Origin: Pseudomonas ovata
Lineage (GTDB): Bacteria > Pseudomonadota > Gammaproteobacteria > Pseudomonadales > Pseudomonadaceae
Reading direction: 5' to 3'
Length of the DNA: 64,000 nt
NCBI RefSeq assembly: GCF_003131185.1
Contig: NZ_QFFU01000002.1
Span: forward strand, 310,001-374,000
Shown here in pieces: positions 41,461 through 50,506 of the stretch. Both the position numbers and the translations under genes were made by a program. The notes under the pieces are model-generated. The model worked only from the letters and a program-made list of their open reading frames with translations, was not told the DNA's origin and searched no databases. Every line of letters begins with the position of its first letter. The stretch's first letter is position 1.

Positions 41461-43395
41461 ATGCTGAGCCAACTTGCGGTCATTTCTCCCTCCACCACCC
41501 TGACGGCGGTCATGAACCGGGCGTTGTCCCTGCGCGGATTGAAGGTCTCGGTGGCCGAGGCCACACAGCTTGATGCGGTCCTGATGGCGCAGCGGCTGGT
41601 GGAAGAGGGCGCCAGCGTGATCATCAGCCGTGGCAAGACCGCCAGCGTGTTGCGTGAGCGTCTGCAGGTGCCGATCGTGGAAGTCCGGCATACGTTCTTC
41701 GACTGCATCAATGCCTACCAGAAGGCGCGTGAGGTGTCGGACAGAATCGCCTTCCTGGCCACCTCGGACGGCTATGCGACGATCCTGGAAAAGGCCCGGC
41801 CGTTCATGCCTGAGGTTGCGATCTGCCTGATCGATCCCTTTGGCAGTGCACAGGCCACCGAGGCCCAGCTGGATCGGCTGCGGGCCGACGGTATAAAGGT
41901 GGCAATCGGTGGGTTATCCCTGGAGCGCGCGGTCAAGATTCGCGGCATGAGCTACGTCATGTCCGAGGCCGACACCGATGCCGCCTTCGACGCGATCGAC
42001 GAGGCGTTGCACCTGCTGCGGATCGAGCAAGAGCGGCTGCAAAAGCGCCTGGAGTTGCAAAGCCGCTACGAGATGATCCAGTCGATCCTCAATTGTGTGT
42101 CCGAGGGCATTTTCAGTATCGACAGCGCGGGCGTCATCACCAATATGAACAGCGTTGCGACGCAGTACCTCGGCGGCCGGGCCTGTGGTGACACGGTTGC
42201 CGGCTTGCTGGAGCAGGATTATTTCGGCCGCGTGCTGGAAAAGGCGACGGCGGTACGCGGTGCGCTGATTACCCTGGGGCGTCTGTCACTGACCCTCAGC
42301 ATTGCGCCCATCACGCTGGGCGAGCAGGTGATCGGGGCCGTCGCCACCTTGCAGAAACAGACTGAAATCCAGGCCATGGAGCAGAAAATGCGCCGCCGGC
42401 AGGCACGCCTGCATGTGGCCGAAAACACCTTTGATTCGATCATCGGCAGCAGCCCGGCGCTGATCAAGGCCAAGCGCTTGGCGCAGACCTTTGCTGTCGT
42501 TGACAGCACCGTGATGATCGAAGGCGAGACCGGCACCGGCAAAGAGTTGTTTGCCCAGAGCATCCACAATGCTTCAAAACGCCGGCTGGGGCCGTTTGTG
42601 GCGATCAACTGTGCGGCGTTCGCCCCCAGCGTGCTGGAGAGCGAGCTGTTTGGCTATGTCAAAGGCGCTTTTACCGGCGCGTTGAGCGAAGGTAAGGCCG
42701 GCGTGTTCGAAATGGCGCACACCGGCACCATTTTTCTCGACGAGATCAGCGAAACCTCGGCAGACATCCAGCTCAAATTGCTGCGCACCCTGCAGGAGCG
42801 CAAGGTGGTGCGCATAGGCGACGACAAGGTCACGCCGGTGGATATCCGCATCATCACCGCGAGCAACAAGCGCCTGACGCACTTGTTGGCACAGGGGCTG
42901 TTTCGTGAGGATTTCTTCTACCGCATCTGCGTTTTGAAACTGCAACTGCCCGCGCTGCGCGAGCGCCGGCAAGACATTCCCGAACTGATTGGCCACTTGC
43001 TCAAAGGCTTTGGCTTGCCAGCCGCCATGGTCGGCGATCCGTTACTGGCGCGATTGAGCGCATTCGAATGGCCGGGCAATATTCGCCAACTGGGCAATGT
43101 CGTCGAGCGCCTGGCAGTGATGAGCCAGGGCCGGGAGATGATCGGTGACTGGGTGGAGGAGGTGCTGGAAGACTTGCCCGATGCCACGGCCACCGTTGCC
43201 ACGAGTGCGCCGCCTGGCGGCCTTGGCGACAGTGAGCAGGAAGTGCTTTTCCGGGCCCTGGCCTGTGTACGCGGCAATCGCGAGGAGGCGGCAAAGCTGT
43301 TGAAGATCAGTACCACGACGCTATGGCGGCGCATGAAGAAGTATCAGGACCAGGATCCTGATGTGTTTGCCCGGACTCGATACGCCCAACCTTGA
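41461..43395 (+). CDS. PrpR-type sigma-54-dependent activator
   Basis: 644 aa. Residues 1-185 match the PrpR_N sensor fold (IISRGKTASVLRERLQVPIVEV, then DGYATILEKA). A PAS-like segment at about 200-300 follows. The AAA+ domain has Walker A GETGTGKE at 355-362, the sigma-54 contact loop GAFTGA at 402-407 and Walker B TIFLDE at 424-429. The C-terminal helix-turn-helix (NREEAAKLLKISTTTLWRRMKKY) is Fis-like. PrpR_N domains bind small acids such as methylcitrate. It is divergent from the sigma-54 operon and is almost certainly its activator, sensing a related acid. Confidence 0.93.
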   Translation: MLSQLAVISPSTTLTAVMNRALSLRGLKVSVAEATQLDAVLMAQRLVEEGASVIISRGKTASVLRERLQVPIVEVRHTFFDCINAYQKAREVSDRIAFLATSDGYATILEKARPFMPEVAICLIDPFGSAQATEAQLDRLRADGIKVAIGGLSLERAVKIRGMSYVMSEADTDAAFDAIDEALHLLRIEQERLQKRLELQSRYEMIQSILNCVSEGIFSIDSAGVITNMNSVATQYLGGRACGDTVAGLLEQDYFGRVLEKATAVRGALITLGRLSLTLSIAPITLGEQVIGAVATLQKQTEIQAMEQKMRRRQARLHVAENTFDSIIGSSPALIKAKRLAQTFAVVDSTVMIEGETGTGKELFAQSIHNASKRRLGPFVAINCAAFAPSVLESELFGYVKGAFTGALSEGKAGVFEMAHTGTIFLDEISETSADIQLKLLRTLQERKVVRIGDDKVTPVDIRIITASNKRLTHLLAQGLFREDFFYRICVLKLQLPALRERRQDIPELIGHLLKGFGLPAAMVGDPLLARLSAFEWPGNIRQLGNVVERLAVMSQGREMIGDWVEEVLEDLPDATATVATSAPPGGLGDSEQEVLFRALACVRGNREEAAKLLKISTTTLWRRMKKYQDQDPDVFARTRYAQP

Positions 43396-43414
43396 ATGGG
43401 CGTATCGTCAGGCG

Positions 43415-43443
43415 GGCCAGAGGGGCTATGTCCGCCTCTGGCC
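43415..43443. other. Perfect hairpin between convergent genes
   Basis: GGCCAGAGG and CCTCTGGCC form a 9-bp stem with an 11-nt loop between the activator gene and the converging MFS gene. It could serve as a bidirectional transcript end, but no T-run is seen on either strand. Confidence 0.4.
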
Positions 43444-43459
43444 GTACCCTCGGCAATGA

Positions 43460-44677
43460 TCAGCCGGGCTGGGCTGCCAGGCTGTTACTGACTTTGCGTC
43501 CCAACACCAGCACTGTAACGAAGCCGCAGCCGACCAGGGCCGTGGCCAGGCTCAGCAGCACCGAGCTGCCCAGTTGATCGACGATCTGCCCACCAAAGAA
43601 CGAGCCCAGCGCAATGATCACCTGGAACAAGGCGACAAACAGCGGCATGCCGCGTTCGACCTCCTTGGGCGCCACGACAAACATCCAGATACTGGCGCAG
43701 GCCGGGAAGGCACCGAAGGCAAAGCCCCAGAGCGCTATCAGCATCGCCGCGCCCGTCAGGGTGGTGGCGAAGTAAGGGAAGAGGGCGGTGCTGATGCCGA
43801 TCAGCAAGGCGATCAGCATCAGGGTATGGCGCACGCTGCGGTTGGCGGCGAAGCCGGCGAAAATATTACCGATGACCCCAGCGATGCCGTAGAGCAGCAA
43901 CAGTGAGCCAATCGTCGGCCCATCAAAGCCGGCACTCTGTTTGAAGAAGGGCGCGACATAGGTGTAGGCGGCAAAGTGCGCAAGACCAATCAGCAAGACC
44001 GCAATCAATCCAACCCGGGCCTGGGGATTGATGAACAAGGCGGGCAGGTCGCTGATGCGAATGGCTTTGTCCGGCGTGAGCCTTGGCAGCAGGAGAATCT
44101 GCGCCAGGAGCACGGGAATGCCCACCAGCGCGGTGACCAGGAAGGTCATGCGCCAGCCCATGAGACCACTCAGCCAGGTACCTACGGGCACGCCCAGCAC
44201 GGTGGCCAGGGTCACGCCGACCATGATGATCGAGGTGGCCTGGGCAACGCCCACCCCCTTGGGTGCCAGGCGACCACTGAGGGCAATGGCCGTCGCCCAG
44301 AAACCGCCAATACTGATGCCCAGCAGCACGCGACCGAGCAAGAGCAGGTTGAAATCGCTGGCGTAGGCCACGACCGCGTTGGCGATGATCATGATCAGGG
44401 TCAGGCCGATCAGCAGGTAGCGACGGTCCAGGGCACCAATGCCTACAGACAGCAGCGGGGCCGCCAAGGCGGCCATGATGCCGGGCAGGGTGATCATCAG
44501 GCCGGCCTGCCCGGCACTGATACCAAGGTCGCTGGCGACATCGTTGAGTACGCCTACCGGCAGAAACTCACTGGTCACCAGGGCGAAAGCCCCCACGGCA
44601 ACCGAGAGAATGGCCAACCACTGTTGTCTGACGCTTTGTTGATTATGTTCGGGAGGGGCCTGGCGGGCGCTTGGCAT
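43460..44677 (-). CDS. MFS transporter, DHA1 family (YdhP/AraJ-like)
   Basis: A 405-aa protein with 12 spans. VGAFALVTSEFLPVGVLNDVA in helix 1 and GVPVGTWLSGLMGWR in helix 5 (motif C of exporters) define the group of sugar and drug efflux pumps. It is a single leftward gene, convergent with the PrpR-type gene and divergent from the DUF1349 gene over a 148-bp gap. Nothing in the neighbourhood tells its substrate. Confidence 0.87.
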   Translation of the reverse strand: MPSARQAPPEHNQQSVRQQWLAILSVAVGAFALVTSEFLPVGVLNDVASDLGISAGQAGLMITLPGIMAALAAPLLSVGIGALDRRYLLIGLTLIMIIANAVVAYASDFNLLLLGRVLLGISIGGFWATAIALSGRLAPKGVGVAQATSIIMVGVTLATVLGVPVGTWLSGLMGWRMTFLVTALVGIPVLLAQILLLPRLTPDKAIRISDLPALFINPQARVGLIAVLLIGLAHFAAYTYVAPFFKQSAGFDGPTIGSLLLLYGIAGVIGNIFAGFAANRSVRHTLMLIALLIGISTALFPYFATTLTGAAMLIALWGFAFGAFPACASIWMFVVAPKEVERGMPLFVALFQVIIALGSFFGGQIVDQLGSSVLLSLATALVGCGFVTVLVLGRKVSNSLAAQPG

Positions 44678-44825
44678 ATGCGGGTTCCTGAGGGAATGTC
44701 GCCTGAAACAGACGGTAAAAGCGGAGGGGGCCGATTATAGGAGTCGGTTCTGGCAGCCGACAGGCGAGCCTTTCGATAATAATCATCAGTGTGATCAATA
44801 AGACGGCTTCATCAACAAGCAGGGC

Positions 44826-45407
44826 ATGAACATGTTTGATCGTTACGTATGGTTGAATGAGCCAAAAGCCTGGTCGACTACGGCAAATACGCTGTCGTTC
44901 ACCACAGACGCGGGCAGCGATTTCTGGCGGGTGACGCATTACGGATTTATCCGGGACACCGGTCATTTTTTCGGTGTACAGCGAACGGGCGGTTTTACTG
45001 CGCAAGCCAGGGTGTCCGCTGATTTTCAGGCGCTCTACGACCAGGCCGGTCTTATGGTGCGAATCGACGCAGAGCGTTGGGCCAAGATCACCGTAGAGGT
45101 CAATGACGGTGTCCCATTCTTGAGCACTGTCATCACGGACGGTGTGTCGGACTGGGCAACCGGTTCATTCAACGGACGCGCAGAGGGTTTCTGGCTGCGC
45201 GTGACCGTCAGCAAGGGCGTTATGAAAGTTCAGGCGTCGAGCGATGGCGAACAATGGTCACTGATCCGGCTGGCACCGTTTCCCGTGGCCGACCAGTACT
45301 GGGTCGGGCCGATGGCGTGTACACCTGAACGCGCAGGTTTGACGGTGAGTTTTTCCGAGATGCTGGTGACTGAGCCCAATGGCAAGGATCTTCATGATTT
45401 GACGTGA
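44826..45407 (+). CDS. DUF1349 domain protein
   Basis: A 193-aa soluble protein with a concanavalin-like beta-sandwich pattern. FWRVTHYGFIRDTGHFFG, QAGLMVRIDAERWAKITVE and SSDGEQWSLIRLAPFP are typical DUF1349 (YesU/regulation-of-enolase) stretches. The family has no proven enzymatic role; a sugar-binding fold is known. ATG 44826 and ATG 44832 are both possible starts. Confidence 0.82.
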   Translation: MNMFDRYVWLNEPKAWSTTANTLSFTTDAGSDFWRVTHYGFIRDTGHFFGVQRTGGFTAQARVSADFQALYDQAGLMVRIDAERWAKITVEVNDGVPFLSTVITDGVSDWATGSFNGRAEGFWLRVTVSKGVMKVQASSDGEQWSLIRLAPFPVADQYWVGPMACTPERAGLTVSFSEMLVTEPNGKDLHDLT

Positions 45408-45466
45408 GTGCCGTGTCAGCAGCCATTACTCATATTACACGCGCCATTTGCAGGAGACGTTGCAGG

Positions 45467-46087
45467 ATGTTCAAGCTCAATTCCTTTCGCGAAACAGTAG
45501 AAGCTGTCGCGGCATGCTCTGATGATCAGGCTTTATGGCGGCGATACGCCTGGGTCTATGTTCAGGGCGATACAGCGTTGTTAGACAGCCGCTTTTACCT
45601 GGGTTCGAACCTTGATGAAGACGATGAGCGTCGCGTGTCGGACTTTGGCGCCCGGTACGGTCTGTCGTCGTGCCTGGAAGCGGCGACTTTTGCAGACGTT
45701 TTAAGCGTGCAGAAGCGACAGCAGCCGCACTCGAGCCTGGAGGATTACGCCAACGCCCTTGAGCATTACGTTGAGCAAGATGCCTTCATGGAAGTGCCCG
45801 GCGCAGATAACCCCAAGGCAGCAGAACCCGGGTTGGCCCGAGAGTTATACGCCGAGTACGACCTGTTTCTGGCTGAATGCGCGCCTGACCAGTTGAGTGT
45901 CGCGGCGCGGGAAGTCAGCGCTGTTCTTGGAATCAACATTGCCAGTGCGTTGCAGGGTTGTCGAGCGTTGCCGTTGTGCCTGGGAACGCGCATGACCGGC
46001 GACCAGTGCCGGCAGGTCGAAGGGCGTTTTTCTGAGCGTTCGATTCCGTTGCAGCGAGTGGTACATCGATCATTTCCGTGGCAGTAG
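45467..46087 (+). CDS. Hypothetical acidic protein with N-terminal DUF7716-like region
   Basis: 206 aa from ATG 45467 with SD GCAGGA; upstream in-frame codons from 45404 look non-coding. No signal peptide. The N-terminal segment (DDQALWRRYAWVYVQGD...LDEDDERRVSDFG) resembles a small family seen next to toxin or contact-dependent systems as possible immunity proteins, but I recall this only weakly. The C-terminal part is unrelated to anything I recognise. It follows the DUF1349 gene by 59 bp. Confidence 0.65.
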   Translation: MFKLNSFRETVEAVAACSDDQALWRRYAWVYVQGDTALLDSRFYLGSNLDEDDERRVSDFGARYGLSSCLEAATFADVLSVQKRQQPHSSLEDYANALEHYVEQDAFMEVPGADNPKAAEPGLARELYAEYDLFLAECAPDQLSVAAREVSAVLGINIASALQGCRALPLCLGTRMTGDQCRQVEGRFSERSIPLQRVVHRSFPWQ

Positions 46088-46260
46088 ATGGGGGCCATAC
46101 GAGCCATAGCAACAAGAACGAGGGCAACAATCCCTTACAGGCATACGTGATTTAACATAATATACATTATACGTAATGATATATGCAGAGGTCTGGCCAC
46201 GGGGTGGCTCGATTTCAAGCCCAGCCGTCGGCGCTTTCAAACCTCCGGCGTCCATACTCG

Positions 46261-46731
46261 TTATTCATGGCATGTGTCACCCATACGATGGTGAACCCGA
46301 TAATGCTCGCCATCGTAACGCAGCACCGGAAAACATGAGCCAGGACCGACGACCTGAATATCGGGCCAGCCATCGCGACCCTTGCTGGCGAGAAACTCAG
46401 CGGAGCCGCTTTCACTGGCCATGAGTTTCCATTGACCGTCAGGTTGTCGGCTGACCAGATAGAACCCCGTGCCTGCAAGGCCGTAACACGAGGCGCTGCC
46501 TTCAGTGATCAGTGCATCCTGCCGGCCGTCTCCGTTCAGATCCTTGACCAGTTCCATCGTGACAGGCGTGTAGTTGCCTGTTTCCTCGATTTCGCACGCC
46601 GAGGACGTGCCGTTGAATCCGGCCGCGCCAAATGCCTTGATTTGCTCCTGGCGCGCAAGTTCGTCCGCGATTGAGAGGCTGCTGATCGCCAGTGAGGCGG
46701 CCCATAGACTAAATGTCAGGCGTACTCGCAC
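46261..46731 (-). CDS. Secreted hypothetical protein with an FG-GAP/EF-like repeat
   Basis: 156 aa. A signal peptide (MRVRLTFSLWAASLAISSLSIA) is followed by a small periplasmic domain. DLNGDGRQDALI is a calcium-loop-like FG-GAP motif, and paired cysteines (C47/C82-like, C132, C154) suggest disulfides. The function is unknown. The 173 bp between its end and the preceding convergent gene contains an AT-rich stretch at 46147-46185. Confidence 0.7.
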   Translation of the reverse strand: MRVRLTFSLWAASLAISSLSIADELARQEQIKAFGAAGFNGTSSACEIEETGNYTPVTMELVKDLNGDGRQDALITEGSASCYGLAGTGFYLVSRQPDGQWKLMASESGSAEFLASKGRDGWPDIQVVGPGSCFPVLRYDGEHYRVHHRMGDTCHE

Positions 46732-46853
46732 ATTGCTCGTCCTTTAGATACGTGATGCCGTGTGGTTTAAGGTGATGGCTAATCGACATTACTTGCAAAT
46801 GCTCGCCATAATCTCGCCTCTGCCGTTGCAACGGTCTAATTCAAGGATGAATC

Positions 46854-47159
46854 ATGAAACGCACTGTGGTGCTCATAATCGCTTGCGCCTGTTCACCCGC
46901 GTGGTCGGCCGGTTCGCTTTCTTCAGTCGCGCAGCCCTTGGGCAAACACATGCAAACGCTCAGTAATGCGTTTTTCTGCGACGTCATGGCGGGCACACCC
47001 GGGATCAACAACACACCTCAATGCCGGGATCGCAACAATCCGGCACGCACTGAGTCACGCGAGCTCGATAGAACAGCTGACAGAAAAACCCTGCGTGAGT
47101 GCATGAAGCCTGACAATCTTATCGATGAGGATGTCCGCAAGTGCATGAAAGGCCTGTAA
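46854..47159 (+). CDS. Small secreted hypothetical protein
   Basis: 101 aa with a short signal peptide (MKRTVVLIIACACSPAWSAG) and a hydrophilic mature part with four Cys (C42, C57, C82, C97) in a region rich in Arg, Asp and Asn. Two disulfides are likely. SD AAGGA precedes the ATG. It is unlike any family I recognise. It ends 6 bp before the convergent DUF2251 gene. Confidence 0.65.
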   Translation: MKRTVVLIIACACSPAWSAGSLSSVAQPLGKHMQTLSNAFFCDVMAGTPGINNTPQCRDRNNPARTESRELDRTADRKTLRECMKPDNLIDEDVRKCMKGL

Positions 47160-47165
47160 GGCCCA

Positions 47166-47570
47166 TCAGGCAAACAGTTCAAGCGCCGCGTCATCCCAGT
47201 CATGCCCACTCACAGACCAGCCGGTACTGGCCGGTGGCGGAAATCCGGTGCGGCAGTAGCCTTGTTCGGCCTGGAAATCGAACACGGCATGGGGATAGTC
47301 GTTGATCATCAACACAGCCTTGGTGTGGTCCGTCGACCAGCCGACCTTGACGGTCGACGGCTTGGTCCGGTCGGAGACACTGGCCACGTCGTAGATATGC
47401 AGTGCATCGCGGACCGGGTTATCGTCGTCACGCATGTCGAGTGCATAGAAATAGCCGGTGTCTCCATCGTCTTCGAAGGCCACCGTAAAAAAGCCTTTTT
47501 GCGCCGGAGCATCTACGGCCAAGGCCTGTCCTACGTTCAATGTCTCTTCAGCAGCCAGATAAATGGGCAT
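47166..47570 (-). CDS. DUF2251 domain protein
   Basis: 134 aa from ATG 47570 (start MPIYLAAEETLNVGQ). FEDDGDTGYFYALD and DALHIYDVASVSDRTKPS are the DUF2251 hallmarks. The protein is cytoplasmic with no clear role; members are often near toxin-immunity loci. An in-frame opening to 47711 upstream is not plausible coding sequence. Confidence 0.75.
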   Translation of the reverse strand: MPIYLAAEETLNVGQALAVDAPAQKGFFTVAFEDDGDTGYFYALDMRDDDNPVRDALHIYDVASVSDRTKPSTVKVGWSTDHTKAVLMINDYPHAVFDFQAEQGYCRTGFPPPASTGWSVSGHDWDDAALELFA

Positions 47571-47791
47571 GGGGTTGATCCTGATGGGCTTGAAGTCTAT
47601 AAAGACCGCGTTGTTACGTGTTTGTGCCCTGTCCGGTCTATTCATCACAGGCAAGGGGTATGATGTTTTTTCTGAACGTGCTGCCCAGCCCGTTCTTTCA
47701 GACTGCAACACTATAAAAATAACTGATAACTAAACTAAAGGAACATTTAGTAGAGTTATATTTAATGGCCGCTGACCGGGATTTCTCTTCG

Positions 47792-47807
47792 TAGTACACC
47801 TGTACTA
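47792..47807. promoter_or_regulatory. LexA2-like palindrome 1
   Basis: TAGTACACCTGTACTA, a palindrome with 7-bp arms, 68 bp before the secreted-protein gene at 47876. It differs by one base from the P. putida LexA2 operator AGTAC-N4-GTGCT (recalled from the literature). Related copies are at 51125 and 53859. Confidence 0.5.
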
Positions 47808-47875
47808 TTGATGCCCTCTTGCGCAACCACCACGCTAGTGACGATGACCTGCGTCTCTCACCGAGGAGCTTCTTC

Positions 47876-48340
47876 ATGGCGCAACGCCTGTTCACCCGCG
47901 CAGTGCTGGCGCTGCTGTTGCCAAGTTGTGCCGGCGTGGCAGCCTTTTCCACACCGACAGCCGCTGACCCCGGTCGCCCGGCAATGCCGGCGCAAGCCTG
48001 CGAAAAAACGGCCGATGGCTTTGGCACTTTTTTCGAAACGTTCGTCACCGATCCCGCCTTGCGTGAAGCCTACAGTGCCCCAACCGTGCATCGCCCTGCT
48101 GAACCCTTCCGGGTTGCACTGGTTGACTCTCGTTGGGTCTTTGATGAGCCCGAAAAGGACACCAGCGACCTGGTTCGAATAAAGCTCGATCTGGTTGCCG
48201 ATGGCGAGCGCATGCGTGCGGATTTCATCAAGGCCGAGTTTTCGGCTGACGACGAAGTCATCAGAACCCTCGGTGCACCCCAGGCTTATCTGTTCGAGTA
48301 CAGGCAGCACTGTTGGCAACTGGTTCAGCACTTGCGTTGA
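47876..48340 (+). CDS. Secreted hypothetical protein in a LexA2-like-box cassette
   Basis: 154 aa from ATG 47876 with SD GAGGAG. Residues 1-28 are a signal peptide (AQRLFTRAVLALLLPSCAGVAAF). The mature part has two cysteines (C40 and C147), likely a disulfide, and reads like a DUF4440/NTF2-type small periplasmic protein (GFGTFFETFVTDPALREAYS... FRVALVDSRW...), but I cannot assign it. A truncated peptidoglycan-binding gene follows. Confidence 0.7.
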   Translation: MAQRLFTRAVLALLLPSCAGVAAFSTPTAADPGRPAMPAQACEKTADGFGTFFETFVTDPALREAYSAPTVHRPAEPFRVALVDSRWVFDEPEKDTSDLVRIKLDLVADGERMRADFIKAEFSADDEVIRTLGAPQAYLFEYRQHCWQLVQHLR

Positions 48341-48406
48341 CCGGCATCAGCCTGCGCTGGCTAACATACTCATTCCAGCCCCACCTGAAGCACAGGGACT
48401 TTTCCA

Positions 48407-48628
48407 TTGACGCCAGACACCGTAGCGACCCGCGTTTCCACGAACTGGAAAACGCCACTGCTGCGAGTAGCGTTCATCACCCTGGTGTCAGTGTGCAGTT
48501 GGCAGCCGCTGGATACACATGCCGGCGCTCTGCCTGCGACTGATCCGGCCCCTGCCCGACTTGTCGATAATACCGAAGCCTCCCTGAACCTGTATGAGCG
48601 AAAGCTGATTCAGGAAGGCCTGATCTGG
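48407..48628 (+). pseudogene. Truncated paralogue of the peptidoglycan-binding/DUF4344 gene
   Basis: Read from TTG 48407, 74 codons align with the start of the gene at 54510: TVATRVSTNWK against TVATRSSTSWK, then DNTEASLNLYERKLIQEGLIW against DNTEGSLNVDERKLIQEG. The DNA match begins at TCCATTGAC before the start. After the LIW codon homology stops abruptly, and the rest of the peptidoglycan-binding and peptidase domains is absent. The frame runs on into the 3' end of the kinase gene, so no functional product is expected. Confidence 0.8.
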
Positions 48629-48763
48629 GCTTACCTCTCCAGGCTTGCCCGAACAGCCAGTAATAGCGCGTCAAAGGCACGGCACAAGCGCGTGACGATC
48701 GGTAATGACGATAGATTCGTGGCGGTTGAGGCGCGCCCTTGTCAGCCCGGCGGGGTCATGTGT

Positions 48764-50377
48764 TCAGACCTGTTCCGCCGTTTTCTCGCACATCGACAGC
48801 AGGGTCAGGCGCAGCTCCGAAGGCCTCAAGGGTTTTGACAAGACCGATATGTCTCTTGACTGCGATGCCTCCTGGACGATGTCCACTTCACGGCCGGTGA
48901 CAATCAGTGCCGGAACGTCCCAGCCCCGGGCCTGGCGGATACTGTCGATGCAATCAAGGCCGTTTGCGTTCGTCCCCAGATCGTAATCGGCCACGATAAT
49001 GTCGCAGTCGGTGCTCAACCCTTGCGCCGAGCTGGCGGTCTGGACAACACATCCCCAACGCTCAAGCAAGGCTGCGGTGGCCATGAGAACGTTGTTATCG
49101 TCCTCTACCAGGCAAATCCTGACGCCCTGAAGCAGGCTGTGCCCCAAGGGTTTTTTGCGCGGCTGCTGCACGGGAGTCGCGACTTCTTCGAGGCCGTGGA
49201 TGGTCACGCGGGTACCACGGTTTATGCGTGATTCAATCTGAATCTGCACGCCGATAATCTGGCTGAGTCGTTTGACAATCGACAGGCCCAGGCCAACGCC
49301 TTCGACATCCTTGTCACGCTCGTGGCGTATCCGATAAAACTCATCCCATACGTTAGGAAGATGTTCGGCGGCGATACCCGGCCCCTGGTCATGGACACTG
49401 ATCGACAATCCTCCCTTGTGGCGGCGTACGCCGATCAGTACTGGATGGTTTGGCGCGTATTTGAGTGCGTTGGACAGTAGGTTCTGGACCATGGTGGCCA
49501 ACAGCGTGACGTCCACCCTCACCCACCGGTTACAAGGCCGGATTCTGAGCTCGACACCGGCCCAGCGCGCGGCAGCGATATTCTGCTGAGCGATTTCAGC
49601 CAGCATTTCGCCCAGGTTGACCACGTCTGACTTGGCCGAAACCTTGCCGCTGTCCAGTGTGTAGATGTCCAGGATGGAGCGGAACAGTTGCGCCACGTTG
49701 TGCAGGGATCGATCAATATTGTCCACCAGCTTGCGCTCGTAATCGCCGAGCGGGCTTGCACGCAGGCAGGCGGTGAACATGCCGATGGAGTGGATGGGCT
49801 GACGAAGGTCATGGCTGGCCTGCGCCAGAAAGCGCTCTTTCTCCTGGTTGGCAACGGTCGCCTGCTCTGACGCCTGGCGCGTCCTGACCAACAGAATATG
49901 GGCGTAGCCAGGCACCAGGATCGTGACTGCGACCAGCATCAGGACCATGAAAGGCTGTGCCTGCCAGTACGGCGTCAGCTGATAGATAATCAGGATCGCC
50001 AACAGGGCCAGGGAGGCGGCAATTGCCAGGTAACGCGAGCCGTAGCGCATACCGTTCCCCAGCGTTACCCAGACCATCACGCTGAAGATGGGCAGTGTCG
50101 CTTCCCCGCCCACCACCAGCCCTACGGAAATGCCGGTGTAGTCGTGCACCATCCCGAATACCCGGCGTGCCGGAAATACGCCAGGGCGGCTGATAATGTA
50201 TTGGCGCAAGATAAAGGAGATAACGAGGAAGCCGACATAGTAAGCAATGATGGGCTGATATTGCGCGACGTTGTAGCCTGGCAAAAACCCTATCAGCGAC
50301 ACATAAGTGATAGCCACCGTCGCCACGGTCAACCTCAGCGTGGCTTGATCCAGTTCAGCGTTTTTCCGGTCTTTCAT
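48764..50377 (-). CDS. Hybrid histidine kinase/response regulator
   Basis: 537 aa from ATG 50377. Six membrane segments occupy residues 18-165 without a large periplasmic loop. A HisKA domain of the HDLRQP type has the phosphorylated H189 (SHDLRQPIHSIGMF). The ATPase domain has NLLSNALKYAP, DQGPGIA and GVGLGLSIVKR. A C-terminal receiver (ICLVEDDNNVLMATAALL... IIVADYDLG... SKP) ends the protein. The signal and the output partner are unknown; no separate response regulator is next to it. It may sense membrane or small hydrophobic signals. Confidence 0.92.
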   Translation of the reverse strand: MKDRKNAELDQATLRLTVATVAITYVSLIGFLPGYNVAQYQPIIAYYVGFLVISFILRQYIISRPGVFPARRVFGMVHDYTGISVGLVVGGEATLPIFSVMVWVTLGNGMRYGSRYLAIAASLALLAILIIYQLTPYWQAQPFMVLMLVAVTILVPGYAHILLVRTRQASEQATVANQEKERFLAQASHDLRQPIHSIGMFTACLRASPLGDYERKLVDNIDRSLHNVAQLFRSILDIYTLDSGKVSAKSDVVNLGEMLAEIAQQNIAAARWAGVELRIRPCNRWVRVDVTLLATMVQNLLSNALKYAPNHPVLIGVRRHKGGLSISVHDQGPGIAAEHLPNVWDEFYRIRHERDKDVEGVGLGLSIVKRLSQIIGVQIQIESRINRGTRVTIHGLEEVATPVQQPRKKPLGHSLLQGVRICLVEDDNNVLMATAALLERWGCVVQTASSAQGLSTDCDIIVADYDLGTNANGLDCIDSIRQARGWDVPALIVTGREVDIVQEASQSRDISVLSKPLRPSELRLTLLSMCEKTAEQV

Positions 50378-50506
50378 GAGTAACCCTGCCGTTGGGCTGG
50401 CGGTGATGCATGGACGGGTGTACGGGCGTCGTACATACACGCGCCCTTTTCTTCTTGAAAAAGCCAGACACTGGAACCGGTCTTGCCTTGTCTTCGGGCG
50501 TCGGGA

